Assembly (NCBI RefSeq): GCF_014287705.1
Contig: NZ_JACOOY010000003.1
Span: 62,001 to 126,000 of the forward strand
Origin: Dorea_D hominis
GTDB taxonomy: Bacteria > Bacillota > Clostridia > Lachnospirales > Lachnospiraceae
Length of the DNA stretch: 64,000 bases
Direction of reading: 5' to 3'
The notes beneath the pieces are model-generated. The model made no database searches, was not told the DNA's origin, and worked only from the letters and a program-made list of their open reading frames with translations. How positions within the stretch are numbered: the first letter of the stretch is position 1; each line of letters opens with the position of its first letter. Shown in pieces: positions 33,986 to 42,416 of this stretch. A program made the translations under genes and the position numbers.

Positions 33986-35395
33986 ATGACAAAAGGAAAA
34001 ATCGTACAGGTTATGGGACCTGTCGTAGACGTAGAATTTAAAAGCAAAGAAGAACTTCCATATATCAAAGATGCGCTGGAGGTTGACAATGGCGGAAAAC
34101 GCTGTGTCATGGAAGTAGCGCAGCACATCGGAAATAATATTGCACGTTGTATCATGCTGGCTTCCAGTGACGGACTGTGCAAAGATATGGAAGTAACCGC
34201 TACCGGAGCAGGTATTAAAGTGCCGGTAGGAGAACAGACTCTGGGACGTCTGTTTAATGTATTAGGTGAGACAATTGATAATGGAGAACCGATCGCCAAA
34301 GATAAAGAGCATTGGGTAATCCACAGAAAAGCTCCTTCTTTCGAGGAGCAGAGTCCGGCAGTAGAAGTATTGGAGACAGGAATCAAAGTCATCGACCTTC
34401 TGACGCCATATGCCAAAGGTGGTAAGATCGGTCTGTTTGGTGGTGCCGGAGTTGGTAAAACCGTGCTGATCCAGGAGTTGATTCACAATATTGCAACCGA
34501 ACATGGTGGATATTCTATTTTCACAGGAGTCGGAGAGCGTTCACGTGAAGGTAATGACCTCTGGACAGAGATGAGTGCATCGGGAGTTCTGGACAAAACC
34601 GCTTTGGTATTCGGTCAGATGAACGAGCCACCTGGAGCACGTATGCGTGTTGCTGAGACGGGACTTACGATGGCAGAATATTTCCGTGACCAGGAACATC
34701 AGAACGTATTGTTATTCATTGATAATATTTTCCGTTTCGTACAGGCAGGTTCCGAGGTGTCCGCACTTCTCGGACGTATGCCGTCAGCCGTAGGTTATCA
34801 GCCGACGCTGGCAAATGAAATGGGAGCACTGCAGGAGCGTATTGCTTCTACGAAGAACGGATCTGTCACATCTGTACAGGCAGTTTATGTGCCGGCCGAT
34901 GACCTGACAGACCCGGCACCGGCAACAACATTCTCCCATCTGGATGCGACAACCGTATTATCCAGAAAGATCGTGGAGCAGGGTATTTATCCGGCGGTAG
35001 ATCCGCTGGATTCTACATCCAGAATCCTGGAGCCGGACGTAGTTGGAGAAGAACATTATCAGGTTGCACGTAAAGTACAGGAAATCCTGCAGAAATATAA
35101 AGAATTGCAGGATATCATCGCAATCCTTGGAATGGAAGAACTTTCCGAGGAAGACAAGATGACAGTAAACCGTGCGCGTAAAGTGCAGAAATTCCTGTCA
35201 CAGCCATTCTCAGTAGCAGAAACATTTACCGGAATCCCTGGAAAATATGTACCGTTAAAAGAGACGATCCGTGGATTCAAAGCAATCATTGACGGTGAGA
35301 TGGATGAATATCCGGAAAATGCATTCTTTAATGTCGGAACAATCGATGAAGTCATCGAGAAAGCCAAAGCAGAAGAAGCTGCAATGGAAGCTTAG
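33986..35395 (+). CDS. atpD: ATP synthase F1 subunit beta
   Basis: 469 residues, catalytic subunit. P-loop GGAGVGKT near residue 156, Walker B LLFIDNIFRF and the DDLTDPAPATTF signature are intact. ATG 33986 follows AGGAAGTGAT; an earlier in-frame ATG at 33974 overlaps the end of atpG and has no ribosome site. The DELSEED-like segment reads EELSEEDK, the site where torque is passed to gamma. Confidence 0.97.
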   Translation: MTKGKIVQVMGPVVDVEFKSKEELPYIKDALEVDNGGKRCVMEVAQHIGNNIARCIMLASSDGLCKDMEVTATGAGIKVPVGEQTLGRLFNVLGETIDNGEPIAKDKEHWVIHRKAPSFEEQSPAVEVLETGIKVIDLLTPYAKGGKIGLFGGAGVGKTVLIQELIHNIATEHGGYSIFTGVGERSREGNDLWTEMSASGVLDKTALVFGQMNEPPGARMRVAETGLTMAEYFRDQEHQNVLLFIDNIFRFVQAGSEVSALLGRMPSAVGYQPTLANEMGALQERIASTKNGSVTSVQAVYVPADDLTDPAPATTFSHLDATTVLSRKIVEQGIYPAVDPLDSTSRILEPDVVGEEHYQVARKVQEILQKYKELQDIIAILGMEELSEEDKMTVNRARKVQKFLSQPFSVAETFTGIPGKYVPLKETIRGFKAIIDGEMDEYPENAFFNVGTIDEVIEKAKAEEAAMEA

Positions 35396-35416
35396 TACCA
35401 GTGAAGGAGTGAAATT

Positions 35417-35833
35417 ATGGATACATTTCAGTTGAAAGTCATATCCAGCGACAGAGTGTTCTACGAAGGACGCTGTAAACAGCTTATCATTCCGGCACCG
35501 GACGGACAGAAAGGCATCCTGCCGCATCATGAAAATATGATCATTGCAGTGGAAATCGGTGAACTGCATCTGCAGGATGAAGAAGGAAACTGGATCACCG
35601 CTTCGGTTTCTAAAGGTTTTGCAGAGATCATGAACAACCGTGTTTCCGTACTGGTAAATACAGCGGAGAGCCCGGAAGAGATTGATGTCAGACGTGCGAC
35701 AGAAGCCAAAGAGCGTGCCCAGGAGCAGCTCCGGCAGAAGCAGAGTATTCAGGAATACCAGCTGTCGCAGGCATCGCTTGCAAGAGCTATGGCAAGACTT
35801 CGTGCATCGAAGGAAAAAGACTGGCGGATTTAA
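35417..35833 (+). CDS. atpC: ATP synthase F1 subunit epsilon
   Basis: 138 residues: an N-terminal beta-sandwich (FQLKVISSDRVFYEG, GILPHHENMI) and a C-terminal two-helix tail that can inhibit hydrolysis. Last gene of the atp operon, 21 bp after atpD with GAAGGAG before the ATG, and directly followed by a strong terminator. Confidence 0.95.
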   Translation: MDTFQLKVISSDRVFYEGRCKQLIIPAPDGQKGILPHHENMIIAVEIGELHLQDEEGNWITASVSKGFAEIMNNRVSVLVNTAESPEEIDVRRATEAKERAQEQLRQKQSIQEYQLSQASLARAMARLRASKEKDWRI

Positions 35834-35834
35834 T

Positions 35835-35876
35835 AAAAGGGGACGGGGCTTTTCTGGAAAAGCCCCGTCCCCTTTT
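35835..35876. terminator. Strong bidirectional terminator after atpC
   Basis: AAAAGGGGACGGGGCTTTT (35835-35853) pairs perfectly over 19 bp with its complement (35858-35876) around CTGG. T runs flank it on both strands. It ends both the atp operon and the leftward secreted-protein operon. Confidence 0.95.
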
Positions 35877-35908
35877 AAGTCGTTATGAGATTACAGAGAG
35901 TAAGCCAG

Positions 35909-38098
35909 TTATTTCACCGTCGCATTTTTCGAAAGCCCTTTTTTCAGGAAGATTTTCTTATAAGATTTTACTTTCCCTTTCGGCACAGTGATGATCGCTT
36001 TTGCATGTGTTTTCGTAAATGCCTGGCTGCCGACGCGGGCAGTTGTAAGCTGCGAGGTTTTGATGGTGACAACCTTTAAATTCTTGCAGCCATAGAATGC
36101 TTTCTTGCCGATGTTTGTTACGGTTGACGGGATAACGATTTTCTTAACTTTCGTGTTACCTTTAAAAGCATTGCTCGCAATCTTAGTTACACGGTAAGTT
36201 TTGCCGTCACGCTTGACATACGTCGGTATTGTAACCGTGCCGGATGCTTTCTTTGAAGGTTTGTATGTTGTGTTACCACTGATCTTCGGAGCGGTATTGC
36301 CGGCAATGCTGATGCGGAGCGTTGGGCGGTCCACGGAGTTATTTGTAGAATATTTCTCTATATAATCTGCAGTGCTGTAAGTGTTATCATTGATAAAATA
36401 TGTCAGATACAGCATCCCTTTTTTCTTACCGGTCAGCACTTGCTTTCCGGCATTTCCGGAAAGCGTGGCAGTGCTGCTCTTTACCGGAGTTCCTTTGGCA
36501 TTTGTAATCTTCCAGATTCCTTTTTTGGCGTTAAAACCGTAATAGTCTGCACCTTTTGTGTTGGTTGCTACCAGTTTAATCTTTGATAAAGAATAGTTCT
36601 GCTTTATATTGACTGATTTTGGCGCACCGCTTTTCACACTGATATCACTAAGCGGAAGTGTCGGGATAAGATCATCTACTTTGCTGGAAACGGAAGATAA
36701 TGTTTCTGTGTAAGAGCCGCCTGCTGCGCTCATCAGTCCGTTTCTGCGGATACGTTTCAATAATTCATCTCCATATTTATATTTTTTTACAGTTCCCCAG
36801 TTGATGCCATCCGGATCCGTCATGCTTGCCTGGATGTAGCTTCGTTTCTTAAGATTCGTGCGGGCATTCTTAGAACCTGCGCCGGTGAAGCTGGCGAGAA
36901 CGTAAGAATTTAATTTACCGCCTCTTAAGTTGCGGTCATATTCAACGATTGTAACATCGTAATTGATATAGACCGGACATTTATAATAAGTCGTTGCAGT
37001 CTGTGTTTTTGTCTGCTGCTGGATAAGAGCTGCAGTATAAGGCAGGAGTGAAAGAGATACTTCGGAAGTATTTTCCGTTGAACGCTCTTCGCTCTCCTCT
37101 TTTGACCAGCCTTTCTCAATGGACTGGCTGGCAGAAAATCCGATGGAAGTTTCCAAATCTCCGAAGAATGGAAGACTCTTGGAATGTGTAACTGTAACGG
37201 ATTCTTCATAAGTATAAGATTTGGAGCCACTGATGCTGCTCAAAGCACCGTAAGTAGTTGAATTTGTCAGCGACTGCGTGCCGGACACTTCCACGCCACT
37301 GTTGTTGCGGATATCGGAGCTGTAAATATTACTGGTCTTTTTCTCGTCACTGATCACCCGCTTGTAGGAGTTATCGTACATTGGGAAAATCGGTGACACA
37401 CGGAAATTATGAAAATACACAGCGTAAGCTTTGTAGCGTCCGGCGATATCACTGTCTTTTGCACGGAGTGCACCATGCCAGCGGACAACAACCGGAGATT
37501 CTTCGGTATCATTGGAAATGGAATCGAGTTTTTTTAATGGAAGCGATCCAAGCGGTGTACTCGTAAGATCATTTGCGATATGCTGCTGTGCATTCGCAAG
37601 ACTGCTTTCACTGAAATACCCGCCCCAGTTATACCAGGCATCGTCCAGTTTCAGTTCAGATTTCCGCCGATTTCCATAAATGGTCATATTACAAAGTGTA
37701 TCATTCAGATAACCATAATTTCCCTGCCCTTTTTCGACAGATAAGATCCATCCAAGGTAATCCCAGTCGGACAGCAGATAGTCGCCCTTGCGTGTGCCCA
37801 TAGGAACGTCATCATCTATAATGTAAGATTGTAGTGCTTTTTTATAACATTCCGCCGGAAGCATGGAGAGATCTGTATTAGTATTACGGTAAAAAACGCG
37901 GTCACTGCCGAGATCCTGTGAGTCTTTGTCGATGAAAGTTTTCGGAAGATCCACAAGCCCATTTATAATCGCTTCCGGCGATTCATCTCCGGCCTTTACC
38001 TGAGTCATTGGGATACAGGAAAAAATCATGACAGAGGAAAGTGCCAGGGCAAATGTTTTCTTCCAGATTCTTATTTTTCGTTTATCATTCTTTTTCAT
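35909..38098 (-). CDS. Secreted protein with aerolysin-like middle region and BspA-type leucine-rich C-terminus
   Basis: 729 residues with a Sec signal peptide ending about VKAG (residue 37). Residues 250-400 are a long Ser/Thr-rich stretch of alternating residues (NSTTYGALSSISGSKSYTYE, then VSLSLLPYTAALIQQQTKTQ and CPVYINYDVTI). This is the amphipathic beta pattern of aerolysin/ETX-MTX2 pore formers, including the proline-containing turn before the long strand. The C-terminus (about 600-720: ITKIASNAFKGNTKVKKI, IGKKAFYGCKNLKVV) is an LRR_5/BspA repeat used for surface or host binding. There is no LPXTG motif. It is second in a leftward operon, 16 bp after the Ig-like protein gene, with AAAGGATGG as ribosome site. 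The toxin reading is inference; LRR and secretion are clear. Confidence 0.7.
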   Translation of the reverse strand: MKKNDKRKIRIWKKTFALALSSVMIFSCIPMTQVKAGDESPEAIINGLVDLPKTFIDKDSQDLGSDRVFYRNTNTDLSMLPAECYKKALQSYIIDDDVPMGTRKGDYLLSDWDYLGWILSVEKGQGNYGYLNDTLCNMTIYGNRRKSELKLDDAWYNWGGYFSESSLANAQQHIANDLTSTPLGSLPLKKLDSISNDTEESPVVVRWHGALRAKDSDIAGRYKAYAVYFHNFRVSPIFPMYDNSYKRVISDEKKTSNIYSSDIRNNSGVEVSGTQSLTNSTTYGALSSISGSKSYTYEESVTVTHSKSLPFFGDLETSIGFSASQSIEKGWSKEESEERSTENTSEVSLSLLPYTAALIQQQTKTQTATTYYKCPVYINYDVTIVEYDRNLRGGKLNSYVLASFTGAGSKNARTNLKKRSYIQASMTDPDGINWGTVKKYKYGDELLKRIRRNGLMSAAGGSYTETLSSVSSKVDDLIPTLPLSDISVKSGAPKSVNIKQNYSLSKIKLVATNTKGADYYGFNAKKGIWKITNAKGTPVKSSTATLSGNAGKQVLTGKKKGMLYLTYFINDNTYSTADYIEKYSTNNSVDRPTLRISIAGNTAPKISGNTTYKPSKKASGTVTIPTYVKRDGKTYRVTKIASNAFKGNTKVKKIVIPSTVTNIGKKAFYGCKNLKVVTIKTSQLTTARVGSQAFTKTHAKAIITVPKGKVKSYKKIFLKKGLSKNATVK

Positions 38099-38113
38099 AA
38101 TGCACCATCCTTT

Positions 38114-39700
38114 CTAATATACCTTGACGGAAACGGTTGCTTTTCTGCCACTGCCATCGGTTGCGGCTGCTGTAATCTTTACAGTTTTTCCTTTTCCGGC
38201 TTTTAAAGCCTTCACGACACCTTTGGAGGAAACAGTCATATATTTCGTGTTTGAAGAAGTGAAGGTTAAAGCTTTATTTGCACCTGCGGATGCAGTGACA
38301 ACTGCCTTTAATTTCGTACTTTTTCCGGCTTTTATTTTTGACGGTGCAGTGACTTTCAGCTTCTTTACAATCCCTTTCATGGAAGTAATCTTAAAAGAGC
38401 CTTGCACTTTACTGCCATCTTTGGATAAGGCAGTGATGGTAACGGATTTTCCACCGCTGTTTTTCTTTAAAGTGACAACACCTTTGGAAGAAACAGTAGC
38501 AACTTTAGTGTTACTTGCTTTCCATTGCAGAGCTTTGTTGGTTGCGTTGGAAGGAGAAATCGTGGCTTTTAAAGGAAGCTTTTTCCCGGCAGCAATCTTG
38601 TGGGAAAGACCGGATAACCGGATTTTCTTTACTTTATAAACTGGATTTTCTGATTTGTCAGGCTTTGGCGTTTCATTTTCATTGATTACCATCGCATTCT
38701 TTTCGAACATTGTATTATTGGAAGAAACCGTACCGGCCGATAAATAATTTACTTTTGAAAGATTAACATACATTGCAGGACGTAAAGGATAGTAATCCTG
38801 GGATGCTATGCTGTTTTTCATGATTTCACCTGTCGTTTGGACACTGTCATACAATGCTCTCGTTGTATCATAAGTTTCTAATCTCCAGTTGCAGTTTCCG
38901 GCATATTGTGGACGTTTGTCACGCCAGACATTCTGTGCAAATGCAAAGTCTGTACACTTCGCGCGTCTTGCATTATCTTCCAGCAGGGTGACATCTGTGA
39001 ATCCGTATGCCAGAGCTCCCGAACCGTAGGCTTCCGAGTTGCTTAACAGAAAAAGTTTATTTACAGAAGGCTTATAATTATTGCGGGTTGTATCAACGAC
39101 AGCAGCCTGTTCTTCGGAAGAAAATATCTGGAAAAATAGTTTGTTATTAAAGAAGTCAGGAATATCTGTCAGACTTCCCCGGTAGAAAATCTTGTCAGCA
39201 AGAAGAAAAGCGGTGGATTTATTCATCTTTAACACACGCCATTTCAATGGCTCGTATCGAAAATAGTGCCAGGTGCTGTTATCTTCCCAAGGGAAAATAT
39301 TATAAGTCTGGGAATATTTAGTGGTTGGCCAGTAGTCCGGAGCCAGGAGATAAGAAACATCCGTCTGGCTGCGGCAAAGCCTCCGATATTTGTAGTTTCC
39401 AATGGTAATATCTCCGTTTTCATCCCACTGGGAGTCGGCGGCAGCTTTTAATTTTTCGTAAATTTGTCCATTTTCTGCTGTGACTTCAGACTGCGGATAG
39501 CTTCCGAGCCAGACGCAGTCCCAGGTGACTTTCTTCCCGGCATAGAGAGAAGAATCATCGGTGATTTTCGGATTGGATAAAGTGTCGGATGCCCGGACGG
39601 TCTCCGCCGGACAGATAAGTGAGGACAACGTTCCTGTCACGGTAAGAACCGAGACAAGAACGATGCCGGAGAATATTTTCTTAAGATGTAGTCTGTTCAT
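38114..39700 (-). CDS. Secreted protein with DUF6273-like domain and two bacterial Ig-like (Big_2) domains
   Basis: 528 residues with a signal peptide (SGIVLVSVLTVTGTLSSLI). Residues 50-340 resemble the DUF6273 surface domain of Lachnospiraceae (YEPLKWRVLKM, LLADKI, LRPAMYVNLS), of unknown function. Two Big_2 domains follow (about 365-445 and 450-528), each with the SSKGVVTLKK/SSKGVVKALKAGKGK type signature. The last one is close to the C-terminus of the subtilase at 57.2 kb. ATG 39700 follows AAGGGGG; a longer in-frame ATG overlaps that site. First gene of a leftward secreted-protein operon. Likely cell-surface or matrix associated. Confidence 0.75.
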   Translation of the reverse strand: MNRLHLKKIFSGIVLVSVLTVTGTLSSLICPAETVRASDTLSNPKITDDSSLYAGKKVTWDCVWLGSYPQSEVTAENGQIYEKLKAAADSQWDENGDITIGNYKYRRLCRSQTDVSYLLAPDYWPTTKYSQTYNIFPWEDNSTWHYFRYEPLKWRVLKMNKSTAFLLADKIFYRGSLTDIPDFFNNKLFFQIFSSEEQAAVVDTTRNNYKPSVNKLFLLSNSEAYGSGALAYGFTDVTLLEDNARRAKCTDFAFAQNVWRDKRPQYAGNCNWRLETYDTTRALYDSVQTTGEIMKNSIASQDYYPLRPAMYVNLSKVNYLSAGTVSSNNTMFEKNAMVINENETPKPDKSENPVYKVKKIRLSGLSHKIAAGKKLPLKATISPSNATNKALQWKASNTKVATVSSKGVVTLKKNSGGKSVTITALSKDGSKVQGSFKITSMKGIVKKLKVTAPSKIKAGKSTKLKAVVTASAGANKALTFTSSNTKYMTVSSKGVVKALKAGKGKTVKITAAATDGSGRKATVSVKVY

Positions 39701-39707
39701 AGTGCGC

Positions 39708-39777
39708 CCCCTTTTCATGATTTTGATAAGTATAGGTTTTAACGTTCACTTCTCTATCTTTATCATATGAAAAGGGG
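39708..39777. repeat. Inverted repeat flanking the secreted-protein promoter region
   Basis: CCCCTTTTCAT (39708-39718) and ATGAAAAGGGG (39767-39777) are perfect 11-bp complements around 48 bp. The left arm contains the ribosome site of the leftward gene. The enclosed segment has a leftward TATACT near 39735-39730. It could be a hairpin hiding the ribosome site or a small invertible promoter. Confidence 0.45.
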
Positions 39778-39815
39778 ACAAAAATCATAGTGTCTGCCGG
39801 TCACATATTAGAAAA

Positions 39816-39992
39816 TCAATGGCTATGGCGGTATTTCGCAGGGGTTGTGTCATATTTTTGTTGGAATATTTTATAAAAATATCTTTTGTTGTTATAACCG
39901 ACGGTGTGCATAATCTCGTCTACGGTTTTATCCGTGTGTTCCAGCATGGATTCCGCATGTTCCAGACGGATCTTCTGCACATAGAATGTAGT
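39816..39992 (-). pseudogene. C-terminal remnant of an AraC-family regulator
   Basis: Read leftward, about 57 residues remain: a second helix-turn-helix ending IRLEHAESML, HTVGYNNKRYFYKIFQQKY and TTPAKYR, the C-terminal DNA-binding signature of AraC proteins, then TGA at 39818-39816. The N-terminal domain and any start are missing; the frame ends at a junction near 39990. Confidence 0.8.
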
Positions 39993-40155
39993 ATCACAGG
40001 CAGATATCGATACACTGGTTGAAGAATATTATGACAAATATGAGAACCTTCTGGAAGGAAGAGATGAGAAAGAATTCCGCGAGCATGTTGCAGTGCAGGC
40101 AGAAATTGAAATTGGATTTGAGAGATCTCTGGAACAGTCTGGCATATTAAAATAG
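39988..40155 (+). pseudogene. Remnant of an L-arabinose isomerase-like gene
   Basis: Rightward, about 55 residues (VSQADIDTLVEEYYDKYENL, EHVAVQAEIEIGFERSLEQS) resemble an internal region of AraA, then stop at 40153-40155. There is no start codon with a ribosome site and the catalytic parts are absent. It abuts the AraC remnant head to head, so an arabinose-type locus was probably deleted here. The AraA identity is from pattern memory and less certain than the AraC one. Confidence 0.5.
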
Positions 40156-40183
40156 GACTGCAGATTGGGAGGTTTGCAGTCCT
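40154..40183 (-). terminator. Hairpin after the gene remnant
   Basis: AGGACTGCA (40154-40162) pairs with TGCAGTCCT (40175-40183). A T-rich stretch follows only on the minus strand, so it would terminate leftward transcription. Confidence 0.45.
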
Positions 40184-40312
40184 GAGGAAAAAGTTATGAA
40201 AAAGAATTATAAGTGTTCGTTTTCTTCGAACAATTATAGTATAGGCAGAAATTGTGATGAAAGTGTGATGAGATTAAGAAAAAAATGTTAACAAATACAT
40301 TTTCTTATAAAA

Positions 40313-40380
40313 AGTCATTAAGCCATGCACCCACTCCTGAGCAAGCCCATCGTGGTTGCAGGCTTATGACCCTGGCATTA
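40313..40380. repeat. Truncated copy of the ~172-nt palindromic element (3' half)
   Basis: This is the compound hairpin and right terminal arm of the element that follows, differing from 40504-40571 at only a few positions. Stems GTCAT/ATGAC, AAGCC/GGCTT, TGCA/TGCA and CCAC/GTGG are kept. The left part is missing, so it is a tandem partial duplication. Confidence 0.85.
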
Positions 40381-40400
40381 ATATATGATGATAAGGTTAA

Positions 40401-40571
40401 AAAATGCCAGACGAATTGCTCCGTACTGCGTACTCTCGCAATTCTGCCCAATATTCGCATATCGCGAAGCTTGCGCTTCCCTTTTATGCTCATATCGGGG
40501 CGGGTCATTAAGCCCTGCACCCACTCCTGAGCAAGCCCATCGTGGTTGCAGGCTTATGACCCTGGCATTTT
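40401..40571. repeat. Palindromic structured element, full copy 1 (171 nt)
   Basis: Closed by AAAATGCCAG (40401-40410) and CTGGCATTTT (40562-40571), perfect complements. Inside: hairpin GAATTGC (40413-40419)/GCAATTC (40438-40444) with inner GTAC/GTAC; a small GAAGC/GCTTC hairpin near 40470; the conserved core TGCTCAT..CGGGGCGGGT; and a compound hairpin 40502-40562 capped by GAGCAAGC. It lies 48 bp upstream of the PAP2 promoter. See copies at 57576 and 59963. Confidence 0.88.
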
Positions 40572-40618
40572 AAATTCTGAAGAAACATTAAAGATATTTT
40601 AAAGAAATAAGAAGAATG

Positions 40619-40647
40619 TGCACAAGCAGGAAAAAGTCTGCTATAAT
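40619..40647 (+). promoter_or_regulatory. Promoter of the phospholipid operon
   Basis: TGCACA (40619-40624) and perfect TATAAT (40642-40647) with a 17-bp spacer, 30 bp before the PAP2 start. Confidence 0.7.
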
Positions 40648-40676
40648 GAACAACATACGGTGAAAAGAGGTGCATT

Positions 40677-41342
40677 ATGAAGAAAGACACGACACAGAAG
40701 AAAAAAATGATACCTTCTTATGCAATACTTCCGCTGCTGATCTGTATAGCTGTGAATTTCACAGTTTATATAGGAACAGATAAGCTGATGGAGCACCGCA
40801 ATTTTTATGATCTGACCTTACCGGTTGACAGAATGGTTCCGGTGATTCCGGCATTTTCAGTCATTTATATCGGATGTTATTTATTCTGGATCGTAAATTA
40901 TATTATGATCACCAGAATGAACAGAAGCCACTGTTATCGTTTTATTCTGGCGGATGTTATGTCAAGACTTGTATGTGGTTTCTTTTATATTGTAATGCCG
41001 ACAACGAATGTGCGTCCGGTAGTGAATGGAACAGATATTTTCAGCCAGATGTTAAGATGGGTGTATCAGATAGATGATCCGACCAGATTGTTTCCGTCAA
41101 TTCATTGTCTGGTAAGCTGGTTCTGTTATATCGGAATCCGTGGACAGAAGCAGATACCGAAGTGGTATCAGAGGTTCAGTCTTGTATTTGCAATTTTAGT
41201 CTGTGTATCAACGCAGGTAACAAAGCAGCATTATATTGTGGATGTTTTTGGAGGCATTGCTGTGGCAGAGATTTGTTACCGGATTTCCGGTAAGATTATG
41301 GAGCGGCGAAGCCGGGAAAAGGGGAAAAAGATTGTTAAATAA
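40677..41342 (+). CDS. PAP2-superfamily membrane phosphatase/phosphotransferase
   Basis: 221 residues with about six membrane helices. PAP2 motifs are LFPSIHCLVS (motif 2 with its His) and KQHYIVDVFGG (motif 3 His and Asp); motif 1 is less clear. The pattern is that of Aur1/Ipt1-like inositol phosphotransferases and of phosphatidate or prenyl phosphate phosphatases. First gene of a four-gene lipid operon with the flippase-like protein, PS synthase and PS decarboxylase, so a phospholipid or lipid-carrier phosphate is the likely substrate. AGAGGTG ribosome site. Confidence 0.85.
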   Translation: MKKDTTQKKKMIPSYAILPLLICIAVNFTVYIGTDKLMEHRNFYDLTLPVDRMVPVIPAFSVIYIGCYLFWIVNYIMITRMNRSHCYRFILADVMSRLVCGFFYIVMPTTNVRPVVNGTDIFSQMLRWVYQIDDPTRLFPSIHCLVSWFCYIGIRGQKQIPKWYQRFSLVFAILVCVSTQVTKQHYIVDVFGGIAVAEICYRISGKIMERRSREKGKKIVK

Positions 41343-42390
41343 GAAGAAAAGTATTGCGAATACCATTTTTCTGGTTTTGATTTTCGCATTAACACTTTAC
41401 AGTGTATTCCATGGTGAAGATCTTCCGGCGGTGCTCAGGACGATCGGTGAAGTGAATCCGTGGTATCTGATACCGGGAACAGCAGGTGTAATCCTGTTTA
41501 TCTGGGGGGAATCGATCATTATCTGGTATATGTTCGGTACACTGGATATTCATGAAAAGAAACGGACGTGTTTTTTATATTCCTGTGTAGGTTTCTTCTT
41601 TAGTGCGGTGACACCGTCTGCAAGCGGCGGACAGCCGATGCAGATCTATTATATGAGAAAGAATAAAATACCGATTCCGGTAGCAACGCTTGTACTGATG
41701 ATCGTTACGATTACATACAAATCTGTACTGGTATTTGTTGGTCTGTTCGTTGCATTTTTCCAGAGAGGATTTGTTCATAAATATCTGGAAGGAATACTGC
41801 CGATTTTTTATCTGGGAGTTGCATTAAATGTAGGCTGTTGTGTTGCAATGTCGATTCTGGCATTTCATCCGGAGCTTGCCAAATGGATCATGATGAAAGG
41901 TCTCAGGCTTCTGGAAAAGAGCCGGCTTATGAAACATAAGGAAAAGAGAACGAAAAAGCTTGCAGATTCTATGGAACAGTATAAGGCTACGGCGGCTTAT
42001 TTCGGAACGCATAAGAAAGTGATCTTTAATGTTATACTGATTACATTTTTTCAGAGATTTTCATTATTTTTTGTAACATGGTTTGTATACAAAGCTTTCG
42101 GACTGCACGGAACGAGCATATATGATGTAGTGATGCTGCAGGCAGTCGTATCTGTATCAGTGGATATGCTCCCACTTCCGGGAGGAATGGGAATTAGTGA
42201 GAATCTGTTCCTGATTATTTTTAAAACAGTATTTACAGCAGGACTTCTGTTACCGGGAATGGTACTGAGCAGAGGAATTGCGTTTTATGTACAACTTCTC
42301 TTCAGCGCAACACTGACATTGGTTGCGCATGTTCGGATAGGACGAGGGCGGGAAGAGACAACAGAAACTTGTGAACAACAGGCTGGCTAA
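41332..42390 (+). CDS. LPG-synthase-TM/flippase-like integral membrane protein
   Basis: 352 residues with about eight membrane helices. SASGGQPMQIYYM and PGGMGISENLFL are the conserved segments of the PF03706 domain found in the flippase half of MprF and in lipid-modifying operons. It has no aminoacyl-transferase domain, so it is likely a transporter or stabiliser of lipids rather than a lysyl-PG synthase. TTG at 41332 is chosen: AAGGGG lies about 7 nt upstream and it overlaps the PAP2 stop by 11 bp, whereas an in-frame ATG at 41236 lies deep inside PAP2. Confidence 0.82.
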   Translation: MLNKKKSIANTIFLVLIFALTLYSVFHGEDLPAVLRTIGEVNPWYLIPGTAGVILFIWGESIIIWYMFGTLDIHEKKRTCFLYSCVGFFFSAVTPSASGGQPMQIYYMRKNKIPIPVATLVLMIVTITYKSVLVFVGLFVAFFQRGFVHKYLEGILPIFYLGVALNVGCCVAMSILAFHPELAKWIMMKGLRLLEKSRLMKHKEKRTKKLADSMEQYKATAAYFGTHKKVIFNVILITFFQRFSLFFVTWFVYKAFGLHGTSIYDVVMLQAVVSVSVDMLPLPGGMGISENLFLIIFKTVFTAGLLLPGMVLSRGIAFYVQLLFSATLTLVAHVRIGRGREETTETCEQQAG

Positions 42391-42416
42391 TTCAGCGGAA
42401 AGAAAAGAGGGAAAAA

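Noticed and set aside
35909..38098. A plain BspA-type adhesin
   Set aside because: Only the last about 120 residues are leucine-rich repeat; the bulk of the protein has a different, strand-rich composition that this label does not explain.
38124..38639. 171-codon rightward open frame opposite the Ig-like protein gene
   Set aside because: It is the antisense of repetitive Big_2 coding; the minus-strand protein has a signal peptide, domains and a ribosome site.
40313..40571. Small reading frames within the repeat area
   Set aside because: They encode the same short peptide in duplicated DNA, have no ribosome sites, and the DNA is better explained by paired stems with compensatory changes.
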